Shown here in pieces: positions 8,076-15,916 of a stretch of 64,000 nucleotides of DNA. The notes under the pieces are model-generated. The model saw nothing but the letters and a program-made list of their open reading frames with translations, was not told the DNA's origin and ran no database searches. Location of the stretch: NCBI RefSeq assembly GCF_900105055.1, contig NZ_FNTA01000004.1, positions 1,860,001 through 1,924,000 on the forward strand, in the 5' to 3' direction. The DNA comes from Amycolatopsis lurida. GTDB lineage: Bacteria > Actinomycetota > Actinomycetes > Mycobacteriales > Pseudonocardiaceae. How positions within the stretch are numbered: the stretch's first letter is position 1; each line of letters begins with the position of its first letter. Made by a program: the position numbers and the translations under genes.

Positions 8076-8801
8076 CTACGTTGCCGCGGGGCGGAGCACC
8101 GGGGCCATCAGGCGGGCCATTTCCGCGCCGACGGCGGCATGTCCCTCCCACCCCCAGTGCATCCCGTCCAGATTGCCCCGCCCGCTCAGCACATGGTCAC
8201 CGACGACGGCTTCGAGATCCAGCAGCGGCACGTCCGCGCGCCGCCCCCAGGCGGCGAGGGCCGCGGCGGCACCGGCGCGGGCGGTGTGGACGCGGCCGTA
8301 CGAGTCGGATCGATGCACGGAGGGCAGCATGCCGAAGATCGGCAGCTCCGGTCGCAGCGTGCGCAAGGCTCCGACTGCGGTGTCGAGATAGTGGACGGTG
8401 AGCTTCGACGGCAAGACCACCGGACGTCCGCGGAGGGCGATCGCGAGCCGCGGCTGAGCGGCCAGATACGCCTTGCGCACCACGCGCCGCAGCGGGTCGG
8501 GCCGCAGATAGCGGAGACCGGTGCGCAGGTAGGTGGGCAGCGGCGAGGGTAGGGTGTCCATGCTGCCGACGGCCAGCACGACGGCGTCGACGTGATGGAG
8601 GTCGGCCCAGACACGCGGATCACCGATCAACGACCACCAGGCGTCACGGGCGGTCCAGCCGAACCCGGCGACGAGGTCCGCGGTGCCGCCGAGTGCTTCG
8701 GCGGCGATGTTGGGCCACAGACGCGCGTCGTCGGCGGCGTGTGGGCCGTCCGGGCCGTGGAAGCTGAGGGAATCGCCGAACACCAGCAGGCGCGGGGCCA
8801 T
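8076..8801 (-). CDS. octT: Diglucosylglycerate octanoyltransferase (SGNH hydrolase fold)
   Basis: A 241-residue SGNH/GDSL-fold protein with the nucleophile motif VFGDSLSFHG (Ser11), block III-like LAVGSMDT, and a C-terminal DGMHWGWEGHA segment that supplies the catalytic Asp-His. In mycobacteria the gene beside gpgP at this locus is OctT, which octanoylates diglucosylglycerate during methylglucose lipopolysaccharide synthesis. Assignment here rests on the conserved gpgP-octT-degV order and the fold; a different acyl acceptor is possible. It is 3 bases downstream of gpgP. Confidence 0.75.
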   Translation of the reverse strand: MAPRLLVFGDSLSFHGPDGPHAADDARLWPNIAAEALGGTADLVAGFGWTARDAWWSLIGDPRVWADLHHVDAVVLAVGSMDTLPSPLPTYLRTGLRYLRPDPLRRVVRKAYLAAQPRLAIALRGRPVVLPSKLTVHYLDTAVGALRTLRPELPIFGMLPSVHRSDSYGRVHTARAGAAAALAAWGRRADVPLLDLEAVVGDHVLSGRGNLDGMHWGWEGHAAVGAEMARLMAPVLRPAAT

Positions 8802-8804
8802 GGA

Positions 8805-9419
8805 TCAGCCGGTGATGCCCGCGTTGTAGGCGGCCAGGCGCCAGTCGCCGTCGCGCCTGGTCAGCTCGACCCAATGACAGTTCGCGATCCCGCCCAGCGA
8901 AGGCCAGGACGGGACCGGCAGGCCGAGCAGTTTCGCGGTCAGCGCGATGATCAGGCCGCCGTGCGTGGCCAGCAGTACCGCGTCACCGGCGTCGGAATTG
9001 GGCTGGTCCAGGTCCGCGACGACCTCCATCGCGCGTTCGGCGACGTCGACCCGCGACTCACCGCCGGGCGGTGCCCAGGTCGCGTCGACGCGCCAGCGTG
9101 CGCGTTCCCCGGGGTACGTCTCGTCGACCTGCTGACCGGTGAAGCCCTGCCATTCACCCAGATGGGTTTCCCGAAGACGCTTGTCGATCCGCAGCGGGAC
9201 GCCGATGGCCTCGGTGAGCACCGTGGCCGTGTCGGTCGCGCGGCGCAGATCCGAGGCGATCACCAGATCCGGTGAGAACCGGGCGAGCGCGGGTACGGCG
9301 AACCTGGCCTGGTTCCAGCCGACCGGTGTCAACGCGGAGTCCAGATGTCCCTGCATCCGGCCTGCCGCGTTGTAGTCGGTCTCGCCGTGGCGCCAGAGCA
9401 CCAGCCGCCGCGGACTCAC
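8805..9419 (-). CDS. gpgP: Glucosyl-3-phosphoglycerate phosphatase (histidine phosphatase family)
   Basis: A 204-residue histidine phosphatase with the catalytic RHGETDYN motif (His11) and a second histidine in LLATHGGLI. Other family blocks are TPVGWNQARFAVPALA, SDLRRATDTA and LRETHLGEWQGF. In mycobacteria the orthologous position, between octT and rsfS, encodes GpgP, which dephosphorylates glucosyl-3-phosphoglycerate. A generic phosphoglycerate-mutase-like phosphatase is the alternative. Its start overlaps the rsfS stop by 4 bases, indicating coupling. Confidence 0.8.
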   Translation of the reverse strand: MSPRRLVLWRHGETDYNAAGRMQGHLDSALTPVGWNQARFAVPALARFSPDLVIASDLRRATDTATVLTEAIGVPLRIDKRLRETHLGEWQGFTGQQVDETYPGERARWRVDATWAPPGGESRVDVAERAMEVVADLDQPNSDAGDAVLLATHGGLIIALTAKLLGLPVPSWPSLGGIANCHWVELTRRDGDWRLAAYNAGITG

Positions 9420-9820
9420 GAGGCGCCTTGCGCGTCGGCGGGGTCCTCCTCGGCGGGTGTCTCCAGACCGGCGACCTCGATCCGCGGGCAGTCCTTCCAG
9501 AGCCGCTCGAGACCGTAGAAGGAGCGTTCCTCTTGGTGCTGGACGTGGATGACGACGTCGACGTAATCCAGCAGGACCCAGCGGCCCTCGCGGGCGCCCT
9601 CACGGCGGACGGGCTTGTGCCCCCCGAGCCGGAGCTGCTCCTCGACGTTGTCGACGATGGCGCCGACCTGGCGTTCGTTGGGCGCGGACGCGATGACGAA
9701 GGCGTCGGTGATCACCAGCTGGTCGGACACGTCCAGCACGACCACGTCGCTCGCCTTCTTGTCCGCCGCCGCATGGGCGGCCGCTACGGCCAGCTCTCGT
9801 GCCTCGGACGTGGCTGTCAC
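9416..9820 (-). CDS. rsfS: Ribosomal silencing factor RsfS
   Basis: A 134-residue DUF143/Iojap-family protein that binds L14 and blocks subunit joining when translation should slow. The conserved core reads VVVLDVSDQLVITDAFVIAS and GRWVLLDYVDVVIHVQHQEE. The start was set at GTG 9818-9820 (VTATSEAREL), because TTGAGGAG lies just upstream. The longer frame to 9931 has no family similarity. It follows nadD by 55 bases and overlaps gpgP, the common actinobacterial order. Confidence 0.95.
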   Translation of the reverse strand: MTATSEARELAVAAAHAAADKKASDVVVLDVSDQLVITDAFVIASAPNERQVGAIVDNVEEQLRLGGHKPVRREGAREGRWVLLDYVDVVIHVQHQEERSFYGLERLWKDCPRIEVAGLETPAEEDPADAQGAS

Positions 9821-9875
9821 AATTCTCCTCAAACAGATGGTCTTACTCTCGGGTGCGCCCGACGAGAGTACCCGG

Positions 9876-10475
9876 TCAGGCACCCCGGTCTTTCCGATAG
9901 AGGTCCTTTTTGGCGATGTAGCGCACCACACCGTCGGGGACGAGGTACCAGACCGGTTCCCCGCCTTCGACGCGCTCGCGGCACGCGGTGGACGAGATCG
10001 CCATCGCGGTCACTTCGACCAGGCTCACCTTCCCGCTCGGCAGATGCTGCGAATTGAGGCGGTAGCCGGGCCTGGTGACGCCGATGAAATGCGCCAGGTC
10101 GAACAGCTCGTCGGCGTTGCGCCAGGTGAGGATCTGTTCGAGCGCGTCGGCGCCGGTGATGAAGAACAGCTGGTCGTCCGGGTACTCGGCACGCAGGTCG
10201 CGCAAGGTGTCGACGGTGTAGGTCTGCCCGACGCGGTCGATGTCGACGCGGCTGACCGAGAACACGGGGTTGGACGCCGTCGCGATCACCGTCATCAGGT
10301 AGCGGTCCTCGGCGCGGGTGACCACCCTGTCGGACTTCTGCCACGGCTGACCGGTGGGCACGAAGATGACCTCGTCGAGCGCGAACCGTGCCTGGACCTC
10401 ACTGGCCGCGACGAGGTGCCCGTGGTGAATGGGGTCGAACGTGCCGCCCATGACCCCGATCCTGCGTGGTGACAT
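9876..10475 (-). CDS. nadD: Nicotinate-nucleotide adenylyltransferase
   Basis: Adenylates nicotinate mononucleotide to deamido-NAD in NAD synthesis. The 199-residue product begins [20 protein letters not shown], with the nucleotidyltransferase GGTFDP and HxGH motifs, and carries the late-family motif [13 protein letters not shown] (the ISST/S-R block). The ATG at 10473-10475 was preferred over an 18-residue longer form because the GG(T/S)FDP motif should lie close to the N-terminus. It is the first gene of the leftward nadD-rsfS-gpgP-octT-degV run and divergent from the helicase gene. Confidence 0.95.
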   Translation of the reverse strand: MSPRRIGVMGGTFDPIHHGHLVAASEVQARFALDEVIFVPTGQPWQKSDRVVTRAEDRYLMTVIATASNPVFSVSRVDIDRVGQTYTVDTLRDLRAEYPDDQLFFITGADALEQILTWRNADELFDLAHFIGVTRPGYRLNSQHLPSGKVSLVEVTAMAISSTACRERVEGGEPVWYLVPDGVVRYIAKKDLYRKDRGA

Positions 10476-10558
10476 GGGTCGTGAGCCTATACAGCGCTCG
10501 CGGCTCCACGCTCGGGTCGCCGGACCCACCGACCGACGGTGATCTGGATCACATTACC

Positions 10559-10587
10559 GTCCGTTCCATGGATGAACGGTCCGTTCA
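10559..10587. promoter_or_regulatory. Interlocked inverted repeats before the helicase gene
   Basis: The sequence holds three half-sites: CCGTTC (10561-10566), GAACGG (10574-10579) and CCGTTC (10581-10586). They form two overlapping palindromes, CCGTTC-N7-GAACGG and GAACGG-N1-CCGTTC, and a direct repeat GTCCGTTC spaced 20 bp. This looks like an operator in the nadD/helicase divergent region. No regulator can be named. The GAAC-N5-GTTC spacing differs by one base from the mycobacterial LexA box (GAAC-N4-GTTC). Confidence 0.45.
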
Positions 10588-10636
10588 CGACATGCCGCTC
10601 GCGACTTCGTCGGTGGCATGGGGTAGAGGTGGGGAC

Positions 10637-12742
10637 GTGGACACATCGACTCTCCGGGATCGCGCCGAGACCCTCCTCCAGTCGTTGGCGGGCGAAGACG
10701 CCCGCCTGCGTGACGACCAGTGGACGGCCATCGAGGCGCTGGTCGCGCACAGCCGTCGCGCGCTCGTCGTGCAGCGCACCGGCTGGGGGAAGTCCGCGGT
10801 GTACTTCTTGGCCACCGCGTTGCTGCGGGAGCGGGGCAACGGGCCGACGGTGATCATCTCGCCGCTGCTCGCGCTGATGCGCAACCAGATCTCCGCGGCG
10901 GCGCGGGCGGGTATCCACGCGGCGACGATGAACTCCGCGAACCCGCAGGAGTGGGAGCAGGTCCAGGCGGCGATCGCGGCAGGCGAGGTCGACGTCCTCC
11001 TGGTCAGCCCGGAGCGGCTCAACAACCCGGACTTCCGCGACACCGTCCTTCCGAAGCTGACCGCGACCGCCGGCCTGCTCGTGGTCGACGAGGCGCACTG
11101 CATCTCGGACTGGGGCCATGACTTCCGTCCGGACTACCGTCGGCTGCGCACACTGCTGAAGGACCTGCCCGAAGGTGTCCCGGTGCTCGCCACCACCGCG
11201 ACCGCGAACGACCGCGTGGCGACCGACGTCGCCGAGCAGCTCGGCATCGGCAACGGGGGCGACACCCTCGTCCTGCGCGGCAGCCTGGACCGCGAAAGCC
11301 TGCATCTGTCGGTGGCCAAGCTGCCGACGTCGCAGGCTCGGCTCGCCTGGCTGGCCGAACACCTGGCGGAGTTGCCGGGCTCCGGGATCATCTACACGCT
11401 CACCGTCGCCGCAGCGCACGACGTCGCGGGGCTGCTGACCGAGCGCGGTTACCCGGTCGCCGCCTACACCGGGAAGACCGACCCGGCGGACCGGCAGGCG
11501 GCCGAAGACGACCTGCTCAACAACAACGTCAAGGCGCTGGTGGCCACTTCGGCACTGGGCATGGGCTTCGACAAACCGGACCTGGGCTTCGTGGTCCATC
11601 TCGGCGCCCCGTCCTCCCCGATCGCCTACTACCAGCAGGTCGGCCGTGCCGGGCGTGGTGTCGACCGCGCCGAAGTGATCCTGTTGCCGGGCCACGAGGA
11701 CAAGGACATCTGGGCGTACTTCGGGTCGCTGGCGTTCCCGGACGAACTCCGGGTGACCCAGGTGCTCAACGCGCTGGCGTACGCGGACCGTCCATTGTCG
11801 ACACCGGCGCTCGAACCGTTCGTCGAGCTCTCGCGGTCCCGGCTGGAGATGGTCTTGAAGGTGCTGGACGTCGACGGTGCCGTCCGCCGGGTGAAGGGCG
11901 GCTGGGAAGGCACCGGGGAAGAGTGGCGCTACGACAAGGAACGCTACGCGCGAGTAAGCGCGGCGCGGACCAACGAACAGAACGCCATGCTGGCATACCT
12001 GGAGACCACCGGCTGCCGCATGGAGTTCCTGCGGAAACAGCTCGACGATCCCGAAGCCACCCCTTGCGGACGTTGTGACAACTGCACCGGAAAGCATTGG
12101 GACACCACGATTTCCGACGACGTCGTCGACGCCACCCGGCAACGACTGCGCCGTCCTGGGGTCGAGGTCGCGCCACGGAAGATGTGGCCGACCGGGATGG
12201 CCGGGCTGGACGTCCCGCTCTCCGGGCGGCTGCCGGCGGGCGAGCAGGCCGAAACCGGCCAGGTCGTCGGCCGGGTGACCGACGTGGGATGGGGCACACG
12301 GCTGCGTGAACTCGTCGGCCCGTCCGCGGCGGACGCCGAACTTCCCGACGCCGTCTTCCAAGCCTGTATCGAAGTGCTCAAGGGCTGGCAGTGGGCGGAG
12401 CGCCCCGTGGCAGTGGTGGAAGTGCCCTCCGCCACGCGACCTCAGCTGGTCCACAGCGTGGCGACGAAGCTGGCCTCGATCGGACGCCTGGAGTACCTGG
12501 GCGCCGTCGCCTCGGCGGGGCCGCCCCCTCGTCAGGCGAACAGCGCGCAACGGCTGGCCGATCTGTGGAAACGTCTCAGCCTCCCCGAGGACCTGTCAGC
12601 GCGAGTAGCCACGGCCGAAGGCCCGATCCTGCTGGTCGACGACCTCATCGACACCGGATGGACGATGACACTGTCCGCGCGTCTGCTCCGCCAGGCCGGA
12701 GCCCGTGCGGTGCTGCCGTTCGCTCTCGCCAGCACCTCGTAA
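10637..12742 (+). CDS. RecQ-like DNA helicase fused to a phosphoribosyltransferase domain
   Basis: ATP-dependent 3'-5' DNA helicase of the RecQ group, about 701 residues from GTG 10637 (ribosome site AGAGGTGGGG). Motifs in order: RTGWGKSAVYF (Walker A), SPLLALMRNQ, VVDEAHCISDWGHDFRP (motif II and RecQ loop), TTATANDRV, SALGMGFDKPDLGFVVHLGA, QQVGRAGRG (motif VI), then a zinc site C...CGRCDNC. The last about 150 residues are not RecQ-like and end with a PRPP-loop motif, GPILLVDDLIDTGWTMT, as in ComF/PRTase proteins. Longer in-frame starts up to 10466 would overlap nadD. The role of the tail is unknown. Confidence 0.88.
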   Translation: MDTSTLRDRAETLLQSLAGEDARLRDDQWTAIEALVAHSRRALVVQRTGWGKSAVYFLATALLRERGNGPTVIISPLLALMRNQISAAARAGIHAATMNSANPQEWEQVQAAIAAGEVDVLLVSPERLNNPDFRDTVLPKLTATAGLLVVDEAHCISDWGHDFRPDYRRLRTLLKDLPEGVPVLATTATANDRVATDVAEQLGIGNGGDTLVLRGSLDRESLHLSVAKLPTSQARLAWLAEHLAELPGSGIIYTLTVAAAHDVAGLLTERGYPVAAYTGKTDPADRQAAEDDLLNNNVKALVATSALGMGFDKPDLGFVVHLGAPSSPIAYYQQVGRAGRGVDRAEVILLPGHEDKDIWAYFGSLAFPDELRVTQVLNALAYADRPLSTPALEPFVELSRSRLEMVLKVLDVDGAVRRVKGGWEGTGEEWRYDKERYARVSAARTNEQNAMLAYLETTGCRMEFLRKQLDDPEATPCGRCDNCTGKHWDTTISDDVVDATRQRLRRPGVEVAPRKMWPTGMAGLDVPLSGRLPAGEQAETGQVVGRVTDVGWGTRLRELVGPSAADAELPDAVFQACIEVLKGWQWAERPVAVVEVPSATRPQLVHSVATKLASIGRLEYLGAVASAGPPPRQANSAQRLADLWKRLSLPEDLSARVATAEGPILLVDDLIDTGWTMTLSARLLRQAGARAVLPFALASTS

Positions 12743-12832
12743 CCGAGAGCCCGATCCCGACATTCGACAGGTTCTTTCCCGCGCGGGGACTTTCTGGCAA
12801 GGTTCCGTCCACGCGCGAGTACGGAGGTGCCG

Positions 12833-14119
12833 ATGGCGGACTCAACGACGGAGCGGCTGGGGCATCGGCTCCCGGTGAAGAAGTTGTTCGCCGCCAGCGT
12901 CGGCAACGCGCTGGAATGGTTCGACTGGACCATCTACGCGACCTTCAGCATCTACTTCGCCAGCGAGTTCTTCCCGAAGGGCAACGAAGCCCTGGCGTTG
13001 ATCAACACCTTCGCCACCTACGCGTTGGCATTCTTCTTCCGGCCGCTCGGCGGGATGTTGCTCGGCCGGTTCGCCGACGTCAGGGGCCGGAAACCGGCGA
13101 TGATCCTGACCATCGTGCTGATGGCGGGCGGATCGGTGGCCATCGGCCTCCTGCCGACGTTCGATCAGGTCGGCTGGCTGGCCCCGATCCTGTTGCTGCT
13201 GGCCAGGGTGGCGCAAGGACTCTCGCTCGGCGGCGAGGTCTCCAACGCTTCGGCGTACCTTGGCGAGATCGCGCCGCCCACCCGCCGCGGCCGGTACTCC
13301 GCCTTCTTCTACATCTCGACCGGTTCCGCCGTCCTGCTCGCTTCGATCCTCGGATTCGTGCTCACGCGGACGATGTCCAAGGCGGATCTGACCGCGTACG
13401 GCTGGCGGATCCCGTTCCTGCTCGGCGGTGTTCTCGGCATCATCGGCCTGTGGCTCCGGCGCAGCCTCGCCGAGACCGAGATCTTCGAGGAGAAGAAGTC
13501 GACGGCGCGCCGGGTCGAACGTCCGCTGCGCACCACCCTTCGCGAGCACCCGCGGGCCGTCGTGCAGCTCGTGGGCTTCTCGATGCTGTCGACCCTTTGC
13601 TACTACACGTTCTTCAGCGCCCTGACCTCCTTCGCGGTCAAGACCCGCAAGGCCGACGACGTCGACGTGTTCCTCGCGTTGTCGATCGCGACGGCGCTGT
13701 TCGTCGCACTTCAATACCCGATGGGTGCCTTGTCGGATCGCTTCGGCCGCAAGCCACAGCTGCTCGTCTGGGCGGCGGCGACCGCGATCCTCATCGTCCC
13801 GCTGTCCACTTTGGTCAGGCCGGGGCTGCCGGGCCTGATGGTCGTATTCTGCGTCGGGCTCTGCCTGTACACGGCGATGACGTCGATCGCGCCCGCGATC
13901 ATGAGCGAGCTGTTCCCCACCGAACTGCGCGGTCTGGGCATCGGCGCCTGGTACAACCTGACCGTCGCGCTGTTCGGCGGGACTGCTCCCCTGGTGCTCA
14001 CGGCGCTGTCCGACGCAGGGTTGTCGACGCTGTTCTTCTGGTACGTGGCCGCCGGGGCGGTGATCGCGTTCTTCGTCATCCGCACCTTGCCGGAGACCAA
14101 GGGCAGCGACCTGCGCTGA
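12833..14119 (+). CDS. MFS metabolite:H+ symporter (MHS family)
   Basis: A 428-residue inner-membrane carrier with about 12 helices, resembling KgtP/ShiA/ProP-type symporters that import organic acids or osmolytes. Family marks are ASVGNALEWFDWTIYATFS near residue 20, the loop motif GRFADVRGRKPAM, and RVAQGLSLGGEVSNASAYLGE, followed by SDRFGRKPQ in the second half. The ATG at 12833 lies 5 bases after CGGAGG; a GTG at 12827 is within that ribosome site and was rejected. It is alone between the helicase and argS, so the substrate cannot be inferred. Confidence 0.9.
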   Translation: MADSTTERLGHRLPVKKLFAASVGNALEWFDWTIYATFSIYFASEFFPKGNEALALINTFATYALAFFFRPLGGMLLGRFADVRGRKPAMILTIVLMAGGSVAIGLLPTFDQVGWLAPILLLLARVAQGLSLGGEVSNASAYLGEIAPPTRRGRYSAFFYISTGSAVLLASILGFVLTRTMSKADLTAYGWRIPFLLGGVLGIIGLWLRRSLAETEIFEEKKSTARRVERPLRTTLREHPRAVVQLVGFSMLSTLCYYTFFSALTSFAVKTRKADDVDVFLALSIATALFVALQYPMGALSDRFGRKPQLLVWAAATAILIVPLSTLVRPGLPGLMVVFCVGLCLYTAMTSIAPAIMSELFPTELRGLGIGAWYNLTVALFGGTAPLVLTALSDAGLSTLFFWYVAAGAVIAFFVIRTLPETKGSDLR

Positions 14120-14191
14120 AAACTCCGTCGCCCATGACGGGGTGAGGTGGCTACCCTCGCGCTCTTACGACGAGCGCGAAGGAGGGGCACC

Positions 14192-15916
14192 GTGTTGTTC
14201 GGCGATGTAAGCGAGGAATTGGCGCGACGCGTGGTGGCCGCCCTTCGCCACGTCACCGACATCGAACCTCCGTCCGCGCTGGTGCGGGTCTCCGCGCAGG
14301 ACGGGGTCGACTATCAGTGCGATCTCGCGATGAGTCTCGGCAAGCGGCTCGGCAAGGCGCCGAGGGAGATCGCCGCTGACATCGTGGCGGGGCTCGACGT
14401 CGCCGACCTCGCCGAGCCTCCCGAGGTCGCGGGGCCGGGCTTCCTGAACTTCACGCTGCGCTCGTCCTGGCTGGAAGAGCGGACGACGGCGCTCAACGGT
14501 GACCCACGCCTGGGTGTCGCGGTGACGCCGCGGCCGCGGCGGATCGCCATCGACTACAGCAGTCCGAACGTGGCGAAGGAGATGCACGCCGGACACCTCC
14601 GGTCGACCGTCATCGGCGACGCGATCACCCGGCTGGCCCGGTTCGCCGGACATGAGGTCATCCCGCACAACCACCTCGGGGACTGGGGTACACCGTTCGG
14701 CATGCTGATCGAGCACCTGCTCGACGAGCGTCCGTCGGGCCCGTACAAGATCGGCGATCTCAACGGCTTTTACCGGGCCGCCCGGTCGAAGTTCGAAAAC
14801 AACGACGACTTCGCGGCCCGGTCACGGAATCGTGTGGTGCTCCTGCAAAGCGGTGACGATGAGACATCGTCGCTGTGGCGGCGTCTGGTCGACGAGTCGA
14901 CACGGCATTTCACTCAGGTCTACGAACTCCTCGGCATCGACCTGACCGGCGAGGACATCTACGGCGAGAGCTTCTACAACCCGTTTCTCGCCGCCGTCGT
15001 GGACGATCTGGCCGCCGCCGGACTGACCGAGATCAGCGATGGCGCGGTCTGCGTGTTTCCCGATGGTTTCCGTAACCGGGAAGGCGATCCGCTACCGCTC
15101 ATCGTGCGGAAGCGGGACGGCGGATACGGCTACGCGGCCACCGATCTCGCGACCCTGCGGTACTGGACGGAACAACGTGGGGTGACCGACCTGCTCTACG
15201 TCGTCGGTGCGCCGCAAGCGCAGCACTTCGCGATGGTGTTCGCCGTGTGCCGGGCCGCCGGTTGGCTCCGCGACGAGCATCAGGCGGAGCACATCGGGTT
15301 CGGTTCGGTGCTCGGTGAAGACGGCCGTGCCATGAAGACCCGGGCAGGCGAGTCGGTCCGTCTTTCCGACCTGCTCGCCGAAGCGGTCTCCCACGCCGCC
15401 GAAGTGATCGACGGCCGCGGCGACCTCTCCACAGGTGTGCGGGAAGAGGTCGCCAAGGCGATCGGGATCGGCGCGCTCAAGTACGCCGATCTTTCCGGCG
15501 ATCGCGAGCGTGACTACGTCTTCTCCTGGGACCGGATGCTCTCCAAGAACGGGAACACGTCGGTCTACCTGCAGTACGCCAACGCGCGGATCCGCTCTGT
15601 GCTGGCCAAGGCGGACCAGGACCTCACCGGCGTGCGGATCCTGCTCGGCCATCCCGCGGAGCGAACGCTGGCACTCGCGCTGGCCCGCTTCCCCGAAGCG
15701 GTGGGTGCGGCGACCGCCGGGCATCGCCCACACAAGCTGTGCACCTACCTGTACGAAACCGCGGTCGTGTTCTCGCGGTTCTACGAAGAGTGCCCGGTGC
15801 TGGGCGCGGAAGTTCCCGGAGCCCGCGACTCGCGACTGCTGCTGGCCGAGCTCACCTCGAAGACGCTGGCGCTGGGTTTGTCCCTGCTCGGCATCTCCAC
15901 CCCTGCCCGGCTATGA
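14192..15916 (+). CDS. argS: Arginyl-tRNA synthetase
   Basis: Class I synthetase charging tRNA-Arg; about 574 residues. An N-terminal Add-1 tRNA-binding domain is followed by the catalytic signature YSSPNVAKEMHAGHLRSTVI (HAGH is the HIGH variant). The GDWGTPFGML block, a KMSK-loop equivalent around GRAMKTRAGE and a DALR anticodon-binding domain with YLQYANARIRS complete it. GTG 14192 follows GGAGG; the frame extends upstream to 14147 without a ribosome site. The usual actinobacterial partners lysA and hom are absent here, so it may be a second copy. Its stop overlaps the convergent monooxygenase stop by 6 bases. Confidence 0.93.
   Translation: MLFGDVSEELARRVVAALRHVTDIEPPSALVRVSAQDGVDYQCDLAMSLGKRLGKAPREIAADIVAGLDVADLAEPPEVAGPGFLNFTLRSSWLEERTTALNGDPRLGVAVTPRPRRIAIDYSSPNVAKEMHAGHLRSTVIGDAITRLARFAGHEVIPHNHLGDWGTPFGMLIEHLLDERPSGPYKIGDLNGFYRAARSKFENNDDFAARSRNRVVLLQSGDDETSSLWRRLVDESTRHFTQVYELLGIDLTGEDIYGESFYNPFLAAVVDDLAAAGLTEISDGAVCVFPDGFRNREGDPLPLIVRKRDGGYGYAATDLATLRYWTEQRGVTDLLYVVGAPQAQHFAMVFAVCRAAGWLRDEHQAEHIGFGSVLGEDGRAMKTRAGESVRLSDLLAEAVSHAAEVIDGRGDLSTGVREEVAKAIGIGALKYADLSGDRERDYVFSWDRMLSKNGNTSVYLQYANARIRSVLAKADQDLTGVRILLGHPAERTLALALARFPEAVGAATAGHRPHKLCTYLYETAVVFSRFYEECPVLGAEVPGARDSRLLLAELTSKTLALGLSLLGISTPARL

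Noticed and set aside
10574..10586. LexA/SOS box candidate GAAC-N5-GTTC
   Set aside because: The mycobacterial SOS box has a 4-base spacer; here it is 5, so I did not call it a LexA site and report only an operator-like repeat.
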